From: Janthinobacterium agaricidamnosum
Lineage (GTDB): Bacteria; Pseudomonadota; Gammaproteobacteria; Burkholderiales; Burkholderiaceae_D
Assembly (NCBI RefSeq): GCF_003667705.1
Contig: NZ_CP033019.1
Location: 1,426,001 to 1,490,000 of the forward strand
Direction of reading: 5' to 3'
Length of the DNA stretch: 64,000 nucleotides
Made by a program: the position numbers and the translations under genes. Below are positions 13,618 to 22,453 of the stretch, piece by piece; positions within the stretch are counted from its first letter, which is position 1, and each line of letters begins with the position of its first letter. The notes under the pieces were generated by a model, which worked only from the letters and a program-made list of their open reading frames with translations, was not told where the DNA came from and searched no databases.

Positions 13618-14133
13618 GTCGATCAAGCCTTATGTTATTGAGATGTGATGGCCACAGAAACGCGAGCGAACTGTAAGAGAGAATCTGGCGTAGTTTTTGG
13701 CGTAACTAATTTTAAACTAGCTACTGCATCATAGGGGAAACACGCTGCTGCATCATCACTGTGTGATGCTGCGAGGTGTCGTCAGGTACGGTTGGGCGGC
13801 ATGCACAGTCTTTTTTGCATCAATGTTCGTGTGTAGGTATTTTCGTAGGTATGGATTTGCTAATTGGCTTAAGAATGGCATGAAAGCTTGCTATTCGCAT
13901 TACACCGCTTCCGTCAGGAAATAAAAAAACCGCCTTCTGAACTGAGCCATCTCTCACAGCACTCCACACATCAGCCCGTCTCTGAATAGCAGACCAGACT
14001 CCAGTACGTTTCATGGCAATTCCAACAACACCACCCCATCAGCATGGTATATAACGAATACATGTCACGGCATGTGTGACGCACAGAACCGGCGAGTGTA
14101 GTGCTCGCCAGGAAACCTCATAAGGAGACCGCT
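13618..14133. other. Gene-poor accessory stretch
   Basis: 516 bp without a convincing gene. A reverse frame at 13820-14014 (64 codons, MKRTGVWSAIQRRADVWSAV) lacks a ribosome site and family resemblance, so I do not call it. The stretch has below-average GC and a small inverted repeat, GCATCA and TGATGC, near 13750. The last 20 bp carry the ribosome site of the DUF4242 gene. Confidence 0.5.
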
Positions 14134-14406
14134 ATGCCAAAATACGTTATTGAGCGTGATATTCCCGGGGCCGGGAAGTTGTCTGAGCAAGAACTTCAAG
14201 CCATTTCGCGGAAGTCCTGCAGTGTCTTAAACAAGATGGGGCCACAAATTCAATGGCTGCAAAGCTATGTTACTGGCGATAAAATCTATTGTGTTTACAT
14301 CGCTGAAAATGAAGCGCAGGTTCGCGAACATGCCCAGCAAGGTGGCTTTCCTGCAAACCGCGTGTCGGAAGTCATCTCAGTCATTGATCCGACTACGGCA
14401 GAGTAG
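14134..14406 (+). CDS. DUF4242 family small protein (SCO4226-like)
   Basis: 90 residues starting MPKYVIERDIPGAGKLSEQE, with an AAGGAG site 8 bp upstream. The pattern MPKYVIERDIPGAG, a helix (ELQAISRKSCSVLNKMG), then WLQSYVTGDKIYCVYIAENE and a C-terminal helix is diagnostic for DUF4242, a ferredoxin-like alpha/beta fold; one member, SCO4226, binds nickel. Members often sit alone and their role is unclear. An in-frame extension to 14101 has no ribosome site. It appears to be a single-gene unit. Confidence 0.85.
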   Translation: MPKYVIERDIPGAGKLSEQELQAISRKSCSVLNKMGPQIQWLQSYVTGDKIYCVYIAENEAQVREHAQQGGFPANRVSEVISVIDPTTAE

Positions 14407-14659
14407 TGCCGCCGCCAATGTACTTGTGTCTCGTCCCTGGCAGAGATGACTCGGGCAGGGACGAGTTGTGCGTTACATGACCGTTTGGGAAGACGTTGAC
14501 CGAGCGGAATGGGGCGAGAGTAACCATCAGTCCGCATCATCACTGTATCGAGCTTCTGACGAGTCAGCCTGCGTAGCTTTTGCGCCGAGCCGCCTTCTAC
14601 GACGCCCAACGCATCCGTTCGTGTCCAAATGACGGAACTGCCCGTCGCGTTGGGGAATC

Positions 14660-15073
14660 TCAGGAGTTTGCCGGCATACCCGCGGCGCGTTGTGGCCTCT
14701 TGTCGACCGGCACAAATACTTCCCATTTATGTTGTATTGTCGGCTTTACGGTCCTGGCGCAACTCACAGCAACATTCGGTCCAGACAGGCCATGGCTCTT
14801 CGGCACCCATGCCACATGCAAAGGTAGCGCGCATTTCGTCACCAGAATCTTCCGGTTCGGCTCCAATACCTGCCACCGTGTGCCGTTTTTGGCATTTTCT
14901 GCTGCCATGAACTTGACTGCGGCCTCCCTGATCTCAAACAAGCCATGTATGTCACCGCGGGTTCTATCGTCGTCAAGCGTGGCGGCGATTGCCGAGGCGA
15001 TGCCAGCGACTAGAAAAAGAGAGCAAGCAAGGGCGGCACACATGCGTTGATTCCATCGTAACGGTAGCTGCAT
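14660..15073 (-). CDS. Exported protein resembling the FlgA N-terminal domain
   Basis: 137 residues. The N-terminus is a signal peptide (MCAALACSLFLVAGIASAIA with AIAA cleavage). The mature part runs as a helix (IHGLFEIREAAVKFMAAENA), then VTKCALPLHVAWVP, VAVSCAR and WEVFVPV: two cysteines spaced as in the N-terminal domain of flagellar P-ring chaperone FlgA. The SAF domain of FlgA is missing, so this is either a truncated FlgA paralogue or a related secreted protein. An AAGGA site precedes the ATG at 15073. No flagellar gene is nearby. Confidence 0.55.
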   Translation of the reverse strand: MQLPLRWNQRMCAALACSLFLVAGIASAIAATLDDDRTRGDIHGLFEIREAAVKFMAAENAKNGTRWQVLEPNRKILVTKCALPLHVAWVPKSHGLSGPNVAVSCARTVKPTIQHKWEVFVPVDKRPQRAAGMPANS

Positions 15074-15121
15074 CTTTACAATCCTTGCCGAGGCTGTTTG
15101 ATATCCCCCGCCATCACAAAA

Positions 15122-15868
15122 TCAAGCCACTTCATCGCGCCTGAACACGAATTGTTGACGCTGAATGCCTTGCGTGACGAAGTCCGCATCGGGCGGGATT
15201 GTTTCCCAGAAAAAAACATGTTTAAAAATGGGGATTTTGTTGAATTTTTTCGAACGAAATATCCATCTGTTTTTCGTGAAATCGCTGTAACGGTCGCCCT
15301 TGAACTGTTTATGTACAGTTGTAAAAGGAAGCAACTTTTCCGCAATATCCGGGAAGGAATAATCTGGGTGGTTATCCTTGAATTTCTCGAAAATTCCAAA
15401 TTGATCTCTGCAGATGACTTGAATGGCCGTTTCTGGCATGCGATAGCGCGGGGACCACAGGACATTCCAGCCTGATTCGATTTCATTGATGAATTTTACC
15501 AGGCGCGGCGTCATGATATAGGCGTCCGACTCGATATGGATGATTTTATCCACGCCTAATTCATTGGCCACCTTGACCGAGTGCAGAAAACTGCGCCACC
15601 AGCCAGGGTAGTCAGCCCCGCTTTGCCGTCCCAGGTTGTTGTCGAAGCGGATGATGAGATTTTTATCGTCATTCGAAGCCAGAGGAGCGCTATGGGAAAC
15701 TGCCTTGATAATGTCGGCAGGTGGAAGAAATGGCGACCCATCGTCAATCATTATCTTCTTTACTGCATCGATTGGAATGTCTTTATAGTAATCGAGCCAC
15801 CGTTGATACCGGCTTTCCCATGATGGTGCATCTTTTATAAAGCTGGTGCAGAATATAATGGCTTTCAT
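15122..15868 (-). CDS. Glycosyltransferase-like protein (GT-A fold)
   Basis: 248 residues starting MKAIIFCTSFIKDAPSWESR. It shows the GT-A layout: a first strand and WLDYYKDIPIDAVKKIMIDD GSPF segment, then a second nucleotide-sugar region ending in HIESDAYIMT, where the ESDAY stretch stands in the place of the DxD metal site. The C-terminal half is rich in aromatic and basic residues. Substrate is unknown; surface polysaccharide or protein glycosylation is plausible. It is lower in GC than its chromosomal neighbours and stands alone on the reverse strand 48 bp upstream of the FlgA-like gene, which may be co-transcribed. Confidence 0.65.
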   Translation of the reverse strand: MKAIIFCTSFIKDAPSWESRYQRWLDYYKDIPIDAVKKIMIDDGSPFLPPADIIKAVSHSAPLASNDDKNLIIRFDNNLGRQSGADYPGWWRSFLHSVKVANELGVDKIIHIESDAYIMTPRLVKFINEIESGWNVLWSPRYRMPETAIQVICRDQFGIFEKFKDNHPDYSFPDIAEKLLPFTTVHKQFKGDRYSDFTKNRWIFRSKKFNKIPIFKHVFFWETIPPDADFVTQGIQRQQFVFRRDEVA

Positions 15869-16129
15869 TTGCTAAACACATTCCTTGTGTCGGAAAATAC
15901 AGGTTATTCACGGATCATTAAAATTTTCAACTATTTTAGCAGATCGGAGGCGGTTTAATCACTGAACGGGCATGCCGGCGATGTGGCCGCTGGCAGCATG
16001 GCGCCTCTGGCACGCACTCCTGGCGCCCCGTCACCGATGCCGTATCGTCCACATGCCGCGATCATCGCTGCTTATACTAGGTGCATGGCAGAGGTTTCCC
16101 ATGCGCCATCTCCTTACACCCGTGAACCA

Positions 16130-16537
16130 ATGAAAAACACCACTGTCGAATATCGTCATAACTTTCCTCTTGATCCACTGGACGTTGTTCGCGTCTTCGA
16201 TCAGTCCGGCATCAAGCGGCCCACCAGCAACCTCCCGCGAATCGCGCGCATGTTTGCCGCGCCTTGTCTGGTGCTGTCGGCATGGGTGGATGGCCAGCTT
16301 GTGGGGCTGGCCCGGTCGCTGACCGACCATGCGTATTGCTGTTATCTCTCGGATCTGGCGGTAGACAAGCAATACCAGGGCCTGGGTATCGGCAAAGCGC
16401 TTGTCCAGCGCACCCAGGCCGTCATCGGCGACGAAGTGTCCCTGATATTGCTTTCCGCCCCTGATGCCATGTCCTACTATCCGACGCTCGGTTTTGAGCC
16501 TGCCGCCAATGCTTTTATCATTCAGCGCAAACATTAA
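16130..16537 (+). CDS. GNAT family N-acetyltransferase
   Basis: 135 residues starting MKNTTVEYRHNFPLDPLDVV. The acetyl-CoA binding motif is clear: LSDLAVDKQYQGLGIGKALV, containing Q-x-x-G-x-G, and a C-terminal Tyr/Pro motif (SYYPTLGFEPAANAF) typical of small GNATs that act on amines or antibiotics. Starts at 16085 or further upstream are possible; none has a convincing ribosome site, and family N-termini favour 16130. The following gene begins within 31 bp on the same strand. Confidence 0.85.
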   Translation: MKNTTVEYRHNFPLDPLDVVRVFDQSGIKRPTSNLPRIARMFAAPCLVLSAWVDGQLVGLARSLTDHAYCCYLSDLAVDKQYQGLGIGKALVQRTQAVIGDEVSLILLSAPDAMSYYPTLGFEPAANAFIIQRKH

Positions 16538-16567
16538 GTGAGCGCTTCCAGGAACGCTTGTGCCCTT

Positions 16568-17011
16568 ATGAAACCCGTCTACACCCTCGCCGAAGCCCTG
16601 GCGCAAGACCCCGCTCGCGTGGCCAAGACCCAGGCTCTTACCCTCGACAGCTCCCGGCCCCACATGGGCCTGAAAGGCAGGCACGGCCTGTTCGCCTCCG
16701 TAGCATGGTGGGAAAGCATCAAAGCCGGCCGCATCCAGACGCAAACGTTGATGGGCTGTATCGAGCGCACGTATTTCGCGGGCCAGGATAGCCGGCGCGG
16801 CGATCAAGTCAACAGCTTCACTTTGCGTCTGACCGATGGCTCGACAGTCGACGAGAGCATCTACACGCATCGGAAGCAGGACATCAAGCTGTTCGTGCCC
16901 GGCGCCACGGTGACGATGGTGTATGCGCTGGACGAGATGAAGGCGCAGGCGGCTGACGGTGGTGCCTGCTACGCGCGGATCGTGCTGGAAGTGTCCGTTT
17001 CTGCGTCATAA
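16568..17011 (+). CDS. Hypothetical protein, 147 aa
   Basis: Begins MKPVYTLAEALAQDPARVAK; a GTG at 16538, directly after the GNAT stop, is an alternative start. Contains a beta-rich middle (QTLMGCIERTYFAGQDSRRG, then FTLRLTDGSTVDESIYTHR) and ends with a hydrophobic strand set (VTMVYALDEMKAQAADGG). I do not recognise the family. No signal peptide or membrane segment is seen. Co-transcription with the GNAT gene is likely from the spacing. Confidence 0.6.
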   Translation: MKPVYTLAEALAQDPARVAKTQALTLDSSRPHMGLKGRHGLFASVAWWESIKAGRIQTQTLMGCIERTYFAGQDSRRGDQVNSFTLRLTDGSTVDESIYTHRKQDIKLFVPGATVTMVYALDEMKAQAADGGACYARIVLEVSVSAS

Positions 17012-17119
17012 GGCGCTTATATCCACTTGATACCGCTGCCATAAGCCTCCTGTTCTCTGTCAACAACATCCCTCCAGGTTTGCATTAAATTAAGGGTATT
17101 TGATGATGATGGAGGCGAG

Positions 17120-17683
17120 ATGAACGACGAACTCAGTGGTGAGAAATGGGGGCGAAAATTTCCAGGCAGCACCAACACCAGGGATTTGTCAGGAAATTTT
17201 CGTTTGGCAGTAGAAGATTTTCTATATGCAATGAAAGAGGCGGGGATCAGGGTTGCAATCAATGCCACCTACAGACCGCCGCAGCGCTCCTACCTGATGC
17301 ATTATGCGTGGAGAATCGCAAGAAAACAGCTTGATCCCCAACACATCCCGAAAATGGCGGGTGTGCATATAGAATGGGATCACGGCGAAATTGACGCATC
17401 TGTCAAGGCTGCAAAGGCAATGTTGATTGTCTTGCAGATTAATCATTTACCCATCAAACCCGCACTGCGCTCGCAACACAATTCTGGTCTGGCGATTGAT
17501 ATGGATTTGCTGTGGAGCGGAACGGTTGAGGTGAAAGATGCGAGCGGCAATCTGGTGAGGATTGCCACTTTGCCTAGGACGGGCATGAACAGGCAACTTA
17601 TTGCGGTCGCTGCAACATATGGGGTAAAGAAATACAGCGGGCCTGGAAGCGACCGGCCACACTGGTCCAATAATGGCTATTAA
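17120..17683 (+). CDS. Peptidase M15C-like peptidoglycan endopeptidase, probable antibacterial toxin
   Basis: 187 residues with no signal peptide. The zinc site of M15 D-Ala/L-Ala-D-Glu peptidases is intact: SQHNSGLAIDMD (S-x-H-x-x-G-x-A-x-D) and the C-terminal DRPHWSNNG, the DxxHW type of CwlK/Ply500 enzymes. ATYRPPQRSYLMHYAWRIAR before it is the usual substrate-groove segment. Such stand-alone cytoplasmic copies are either endolysins or type VI secretion effectors that cleave the wall of rivals. The next gene encodes a small exported protein, 9 bp away, suggesting an effector and immunity pair. No vgrG or hcp gene is in the window. Confidence 0.85.
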   Translation: MNDELSGEKWGRKFPGSTNTRDLSGNFRLAVEDFLYAMKEAGIRVAINATYRPPQRSYLMHYAWRIARKQLDPQHIPKMAGVHIEWDHGEIDASVKAAKAMLIVLQINHLPIKPALRSQHNSGLAIDMDLLWSGTVEVKDASGNLVRIATLPRTGMNRQLIAVAATYGVKKYSGPGSDRPHWSNNGY

Positions 17684-17692
17684 AGGAAAGTC

Positions 17693-18001
17693 ATGCGAAA
17701 ATTTCTTCTGATAGTGCCTATTTGCTTTGTTCTTCCTTTTGCCTTTTCAGCCGAGCCACTCCCTAAGGATGTCAGCAGATTTATCTATAACGCCGAAGCA
17801 TGTGAGCATCTGGCGGGAGAATTTGATGGAGAGCTACCTAAGCGGCAGCAGGATGATCTCCTCAAGAACATACATCAATACTGCAAGGTGGCGCAAAATC
17901 AGCTGAGAGTTCTTGAGGTGAAATATAAAGGCAATGCCAAAATAATGAAGGTCATCAAGAGTCATGCCAATGATGCGGTAAGCAGTTATGAGGGGGAATG
18001 A
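17693..18001 (+). CDS. Small exported protein, probable immunity partner of the M15 peptidase
   Basis: 102 residues with a signal peptide (MRKFLLIVPICFVLPFAFSA, predicted cleavage near FSA). The mature helical protein has two Cys spaced 33 residues apart (AEACEHLAGE and HQYCKVAQNQ) and a repeated Lys/Asp-rich helical pattern. The 'ACxHxAGE ... YC' arrangement is seen in small periplasmic proteins encoded beside peptidoglycan-targeting toxins. A GGAAAG site precedes the ATG, 9 bp after the peptidase stop. Immunity function is an inference from neighbourhood and location. Confidence 0.75.
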   Translation: MRKFLLIVPICFVLPFAFSAEPLPKDVSRFIYNAEACEHLAGEFDGELPKRQQDDLLKNIHQYCKVAQNQLRVLEVKYKGNAKIMKVIKSHANDAVSSYEGE

Positions 18002-18158
18002 CATACGCTGGTCTTCTGGGGGCACGCAGGGTGCAAGCTGCCGCCGCAGTAATCTTCGCAAAATTGACTTAAGCAAATTCCCAACCGAAATTCGTTTGAC
18101 CGTCCTCCGCGCCAGGTCTAGAGTCGTCAACGAGACCTCAACCGACCCCATCGCCCCC

Positions 18159-18356
18159 ATGGCCAAGCCCTTTCCCCTGAACCCCAAGAACCCCGAGCGC
18201 ATCTGCTGGGGTTGCGACAAGTATTGTCCGCCGGATGCCATGCGCTGCGGCAATGGTTCCGAGCGTACGCAGCATCCGGTCGAGCTGTTTGGCGAAGGCT
18301 GGAATGACTGGGGGCTGGCGGCGGCCGACAAGGAAGAGGATACGAAGACGCCTTGA
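18159..18356 (+). CDS. DUF3079 family small protein
   Basis: 65 residues, MAKPFPLNPKNPERICWGCD, KYCPPDAMRCGNGSERTQHP, then VELFGEGWNDWG. This is the conserved DUF3079 pattern, with a CWGCDxYC cluster and a second Cys (RCGNGS) that may bind zinc. The function is not known to me. The frame is open upstream to 17988, but family length and conservation fix the start at 18159. It is flanked by the immunity-like gene and, on the other strand, the terminator of the TonB receptor. Confidence 0.85.
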   Translation: MAKPFPLNPKNPERICWGCDKYCPPDAMRCGNGSERTQHPVELFGEGWNDWGLAAADKEEDTKTP

Positions 18357-18464
18357 GCCGGCGGTGGCCAGGCGGCACACTGCTTGTCAGCGGCTGAAAC
18401 CTGGCGGAAGCCGTCGATTCCGGGCTTGGTGCATGGGCTGACCTTCGGCATTCCCCATCTGAAA

Positions 18465-18507
18465 CTAAAAAGGGCTGAGCCCTGTGCAAGACAGGACTCA
18501 GCCCTTG
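18465..18507 (-). terminator. Terminator of the TonB-dependent receptor gene
   Basis: On the reverse strand, AAGGGCTGAG pairs with CTCAGCCCTT (18470-18479 with 18497-18506), extended by an inner CCTGT/ACAGG stem, and is followed by TTTTAG. It lies 35 bp after the receptor stop. Confidence 0.85.
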
Positions 18508-18541
18508 GCTATTGGCGCACCATCACGCCGGCAGCAGAGGA

Positions 18542-21397
18542 TTACATGAAGTGGTAGTTGGCGCTGATGCGGAAGTAGCGGCCTTGACCATTGTGCAACT
18601 GCGGATTGAAGCCTTCCACTGGGTAACGTGGATCATATGGCGCCTTGATATCAAACAGGTTCTTGATATTGAACGACAGGGTCAGATCCTTGAAGCCCGT
18701 GTAGGAGTACGCCATATTGGTCGTCGTCCAGCTCTTCACGTCGCAGCTGCTGATGTAGTTGCTGTACTTCGGCAAACCACCGAGCCCATATGCCGACTTC
18801 GGCTGACCCACGCCGTACTGGCAGTATGGTTTCTCGTAGACCACATTGTTGTCGCTACGGCGCAGCAACGATACGGGACCGACGAAATCTACCGATGTCG
18901 TCAGCGAGTGGTCGCCACGGGTCCAGTTGACCGACAGGTTGCCGCGGTTCTTGGGATTGTCGCCGACCGAGGTGGCATAGTCGGACAGGCCGCCGTTCGC
19001 ACCGGAGGTATCGGTTGCCACTTCGCCCGGACGTTCGGCGCGCTTGAAGCTCATCAGATAGCTCCAGTTCAGGTTGGCGGTCAGACGGCCCAGATCGCCC
19101 AGCGATTTGCGGTACGCCACTTCGAAATCGATGCCCTGCACTTCGGTGCTGCCCTGGTTCACATACGAACGGTTGACCTGGGAAATCGGACCGGAGTTAG
19201 GCACCACGTTGCCATTGGCATCGGTCACCAGATTGGCCGGATTGTTGTCGCGTACGACGCTGCCAGGGTAGCGGTCCTGGCGATCCACCATGTACTGCGC
19301 ACTGAACAAAGCGGTTTCATCCACTTTCTTGATGCGGTAGTAATCGACCAGCACGTCGATTTCCTTGGTCGGCGCCAGAATCAGGCCCAGCGAGTAGCTC
19401 TTCGATGTTTCAGGGCGCAGATCAGGCGTGGCGGAGGACAGGCTGGAAATGCCTTTCTTGCAATCAGTTTTATCCGCGCCGGTGGCCGGATTGACGCCGT
19501 CCGGGCAGCGCAGCGGGTCAACCACGTTGCCAAACGACTGCACGCCGCCAGGCGAGACCTGGGTCAGCGCTGGTGCGCGGAAACCTTCGGCATAGGTGCT
19601 GCGAACGGCTACGCGGTCGCTGATGGTCCACTTGGCGCCGACTTTCGGCACGAAGTTGCCCTTCAGGTTAGGGTATTTGTCGTAACGGCCGGCAAAGTCC
19701 ATTTCAAAGTATTTCGCAAACGGCGTGCGTACTTCGACGAATGTCGAGCTGACATTGCGTTGGCCATCGGCCATCGAGTTGGCCAGGCCGATGATGTCGC
19801 CGCGCTGCGTCGCCATGTCTGGCGTCAGGCCGATTTTTTCTTGACGGAATTCAGCGCCGAATGCCACGCCGACCTGGCCGCCGGCCAGCTGGCCAAATGC
19901 GGTACTCGCCTTGGCGTCGACTTGCGTTACCTGGGCAAAGCCGCGGTTTTCCAGGTCGCGCGTGACGCTAGGATCGGCATTGACCTGCGCCAGGGTCCAG
20001 TTCTGCGTCATGACCTTTTCCAGGGTCGGGCGATACAGCATGCCATTCGTGGTTTCTGTGCGTTCGGAACGGTTCCACAGTACGGCCGTTTCCCAATCCC
20101 ACGCACCAGCCGTGCCGCGCACGCCAGCGAGCAAGCGATAGCTTTCGTTCAGATTGGAGGCGCCGCCCGGGGCGCTGACGCGGTAGCCGACAGCGGCGCG
20201 CTGTGTCGGGAATGGATTGTCAGGATGACCTACCGGCAAGATCATCTGGAACTGCTGCGGTGCGCCGTTGAGTTGATACACGGTGGTCGAAGCCGTGCTG
20301 CGGAAGGCCGTCGGCACGCGCAGATAGGTGCGCTCCGAACGGCTGTAGCCGGCTTCGGCAAAGGCGGTCACGTCGTCATTGATCTCGAACGTGGCGCGCG
20401 ACAGCACGTTGGCGTCCTTGCCGGCGCTTTGCACTTCGGCGTAATCGTCGATGTTGAAGTTGCAGAAGGTGCGTCCCACCAGCGTGTCGCTTGCCAGCAT
20501 GTTATGCGCCGCCATGTTGCCGGTGATTTGCTGCGACGCCGGGCAGTCCAGGCGGTTGATGATTTGCGCGCGCTGGGCGTAGGTGGTGGCGAAGTTCTTC
20601 GTGCCAGGCTTCGTTTCAGCGTAGAAGAAAGGCGACGTGGTCAGGCTGCTGGAGAAAGGGTTCAGGCGGCCGTTGATGTCGGCATACATGCCTTTCTCGA
20701 CGTCATTTTCGTTCTTGATGATGGTGCTGTCGCGCTTGGCTACGTCAAAGCTGACGAAGGCATTGAAGCGGTCCTTGCCAAAGCCGAAGATACCGCTGGC
20801 GCTCTTGCGGGCAAATTCGCCGTCGTCGTTGGCGCTGATGCTGGCGCTCATTTCGGCGCCAGTGTACTTGGTTTTCGTAATGAAGTTGACGACGCCGGCG
20901 ATGGCGTCGGAACCGTACACGGCCGATGCGCCATCCTTGAATACTTCGACGCGTTCGATGGCCGAGACGGGAATGCTGTTCAAGTCATAGACGGCCGATT
21001 TTCCCTGATTCGGGTCGGCATAGGCGGATGCGGTGATACGGCGGCCATTGAGCAAAATCAGCGTGGAAGACGAACCGAGGCCACGCATGGAGGCGGTTGC
21101 CGCACCGCGGGCAAAGCCGCCATCGGTCACGTCCACCGACGAGCCCGAGCCGAAGGCAGGAATCGAGTGCAACAGTTCGGCCACAGTATTGGCGCCGGTA
21201 GCGGCAATCTGCTTGGCATTCAAGGTCTGGATAGGCGAGGAGCCTTCTTTTTCAGTGCGCTTGATATTCGAACCGGTCACCAGGACTTTTTGCAATGCCG
21301 GTTCTGCCGGTGCTTCCTGGGCAAACGCCATATGGGATGAGGACAATGTCAATGCGACAGCGACGACGCTGCGCTTCAAAACAAACTTCTTAGTCAA
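18542..21397 (-). CDS. TonB-dependent outer-membrane receptor
   Basis: 951 residues with a signal peptide (MTKKFVLKRSVVAVALTLSS ... MAFAQ). The plug domain follows (LQKVLVTGSNIKR near residue 36; VAELLHSIPAFGSG; RGLGSSSTLILLNGRRI; IERVEVFKDGASAVYGSDAI), then a long beta-barrel ending in the C-terminal RYFRISANYHF with terminal Phe-Met. The QxLVTGSNIKR opening and long extracellular loops are typical of the large receptor class found in oligotrophic proteobacteria for glycans, peptides or similar ligands; the ligand is not predictable here. A terminator follows it, and three inverted repeats lie upstream (21525-21638). Confidence 0.93.
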   Translation of the reverse strand: MTKKFVLKRSVVAVALTLSSSHMAFAQEAPAEPALQKVLVTGSNIKRTEKEGSSPIQTLNAKQIAATGANTVAELLHSIPAFGSGSSVDVTDGGFARGAATASMRGLGSSSTLILLNGRRITASAYADPNQGKSAVYDLNSIPVSAIERVEVFKDGASAVYGSDAIAGVVNFITKTKYTGAEMSASISANDDGEFARKSASGIFGFGKDRFNAFVSFDVAKRDSTIIKNENDVEKGMYADINGRLNPFSSSLTTSPFFYAETKPGTKNFATTYAQRAQIINRLDCPASQQITGNMAAHNMLASDTLVGRTFCNFNIDDYAEVQSAGKDANVLSRATFEINDDVTAFAEAGYSRSERTYLRVPTAFRSTASTTVYQLNGAPQQFQMILPVGHPDNPFPTQRAAVGYRVSAPGGASNLNESYRLLAGVRGTAGAWDWETAVLWNRSERTETTNGMLYRPTLEKVMTQNWTLAQVNADPSVTRDLENRGFAQVTQVDAKASTAFGQLAGGQVGVAFGAEFRQEKIGLTPDMATQRGDIIGLANSMADGQRNVSSTFVEVRTPFAKYFEMDFAGRYDKYPNLKGNFVPKVGAKWTISDRVAVRSTYAEGFRAPALTQVSPGGVQSFGNVVDPLRCPDGVNPATGADKTDCKKGISSLSSATPDLRPETSKSYSLGLILAPTKEIDVLVDYYRIKKVDETALFSAQYMVDRQDRYPGSVVRDNNPANLVTDANGNVVPNSGPISQVNRSYVNQGSTEVQGIDFEVAYRKSLGDLGRLTANLNWSYLMSFKRAERPGEVATDTSGANGGLSDYATSVGDNPKNRGNLSVNWTRGDHSLTTSVDFVGPVSLLRRSDNNVVYEKPYCQYGVGQPKSAYGLGGLPKYSNYISSCDVKSWTTTNMAYSYTGFKDLTLSFNIKNLFDIKAPYDPRYPVEGFNPQLHNGQGRYFRISANYHFM

Positions 21398-21952
21398 TTC
21401 ACTTCTCCGTACGAGTCATTCTCAGGACCCGTTATATGTGAAAAACTGTTGAAACAAGCACCTTGCGATAGGCACGCGCCTGCCAACTCGATCTAGTTTG
21501 ACCGTTCAATTGCAGTCATTTTTTGTAAAATGTGATATTCATTTTACCTAGAAGACACATAAAAACATTTCCATATGGGAAATGTCAATTTTATCTATCA
21601 CTGTTGCTCTTATTTACAACAGTAAAGATTTTCTTTACAAATGGATGCTGCTGAAATTTCCGTGTTTTCGGAAGATGATGATCGGAAGGAAACGCGCGTA
21701 GCGTGAGGCAACGAGGCGGTGGACATGAGAGAACATGCCGCTCCAGACGGAAATCCCATGCTTCAAGGCGATTGCCTTGTGGGTAATTCATGCATGGAGG
21801 AAATTGTCAACAGGCGTTTTTTTGATAACGGTGGCGTGGCTGTCGCCAATACGCGAAATCGTCATGCTCGACAGCACGGGTGGCGGCGGGAAATACGATG
21901 GAGCTGCGCATAACAGGGGACGACGAAAGCGCTGCGACGGCGTCCCTTGCTG
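21398..21952. promoter_or_regulatory. Long upstream region of the receptor gene with three inverted repeats
   Basis: No gene is credible in these 555 bp. I see GTAAAATG/CATTTTAC with a 7-nt spacer (21525-21547), ACATTTCC/GGAAATGT with a 5-nt spacer (21565-21585) and GTAAAG/CTTTAC with a 5-nt spacer (21622-21638). All lie 130 to 240 bp before the receptor ATG. They could be regulator sites or mRNA leader structures. Reverse frames here (for example 21591-21791) lack ribosome sites. Confidence 0.5.
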
Positions 21953-22420
21953 TCAGTTGAGCACGAACTCCAGCACGTCGTCGCCATACTTGTCCGTCTC
22001 GCCCGTCGCCGTCCAGCCCAGGTAGCGGTAAAAGCCGTAGGAGCGCGAGGCGGGGTCGCTGGAGCAGCCGAGGAACAGCCGCTGGTGGCCCTGCGCGCGC
22101 AGCTCGGCCATCACCAGTTCCAGCAAGGTCTTGCCGATGCCCAGGCCTTCGAATTCCGGCAGCAGCGCCAGGACGATGATTTCGCCCGTGTCGCGCTCGC
22201 CGAAGCAGTAGCCGGCCAGCTGGCCATCGTGATGGCAGACCTGGCCGGGCAGGCTGCCCGAGCGCATCATCTCGGCCCAGGTGTCGGCCGTGATGCCCAC
22301 TTCCGCCAGGCGTTCTTTGGAAACGGCGTTTTGCCGCGTCTTGCCGCGCAAGGCGATGAAGGCCGCGGTATCTTCCGCCCTGGCGGCATGGAAAGTAATT
22401 GATGCTGAATGTGTCGTCAT
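21953..22420 (-). CDS. GNAT family N-acetyltransferase
   Basis: 155 residues starting MTTHSASITFHAARAEDTAA. The acetyl-CoA motif is VLALLPEFEGLGIGKTLLEL (with the E-G-L-G-I-G core), followed by the family's RLFLGCSSDPASRSYGFYRY and GWTATG elements. The substrate is unknown. It is monocistronic or heads toward no clear partner; the next reverse-strand gene ends 33 bp upstream of it. Confidence 0.9.
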   Translation of the reverse strand: MTTHSASITFHAARAEDTAAFIALRGKTRQNAVSKERLAEVGITADTWAEMMRSGSLPGQVCHHDGQLAGYCFGERDTGEIIVLALLPEFEGLGIGKTLLELVMAELRAQGHQRLFLGCSSDPASRSYGFYRYLGWTATGETDKYGDDVLEFVLN

Positions 22421-22453
22421 GTGTAAGTGAATTATTCGATGGTAGTGAAGGAT

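Noticed and set aside
13820..14014. Reverse 64-aa frame in the gene-poor gap
   Set aside because: No ribosome site and no recognisable pattern; ends in low-complexity Pro/Lys/Thr sequence.
14295..14726. 143-codon reverse frame overlapping the DUF4242 gene and the FlgA-like 3' end
   Set aside because: I considered it as a frameshifted continuation of the FlgA-like gene, but it shows no SAF-domain pattern and conflicts with DUF4242.
18512..21340. 942-codon open frame opposite the TonB receptor
   Set aside because: It is antisense to a convincing receptor gene, rich in His/Arg/Ala shadow composition, and has no family pattern. The same applies to the long antisense frames at 30638-33328, 28384-29379, 29407-30831 and 59956-61098.
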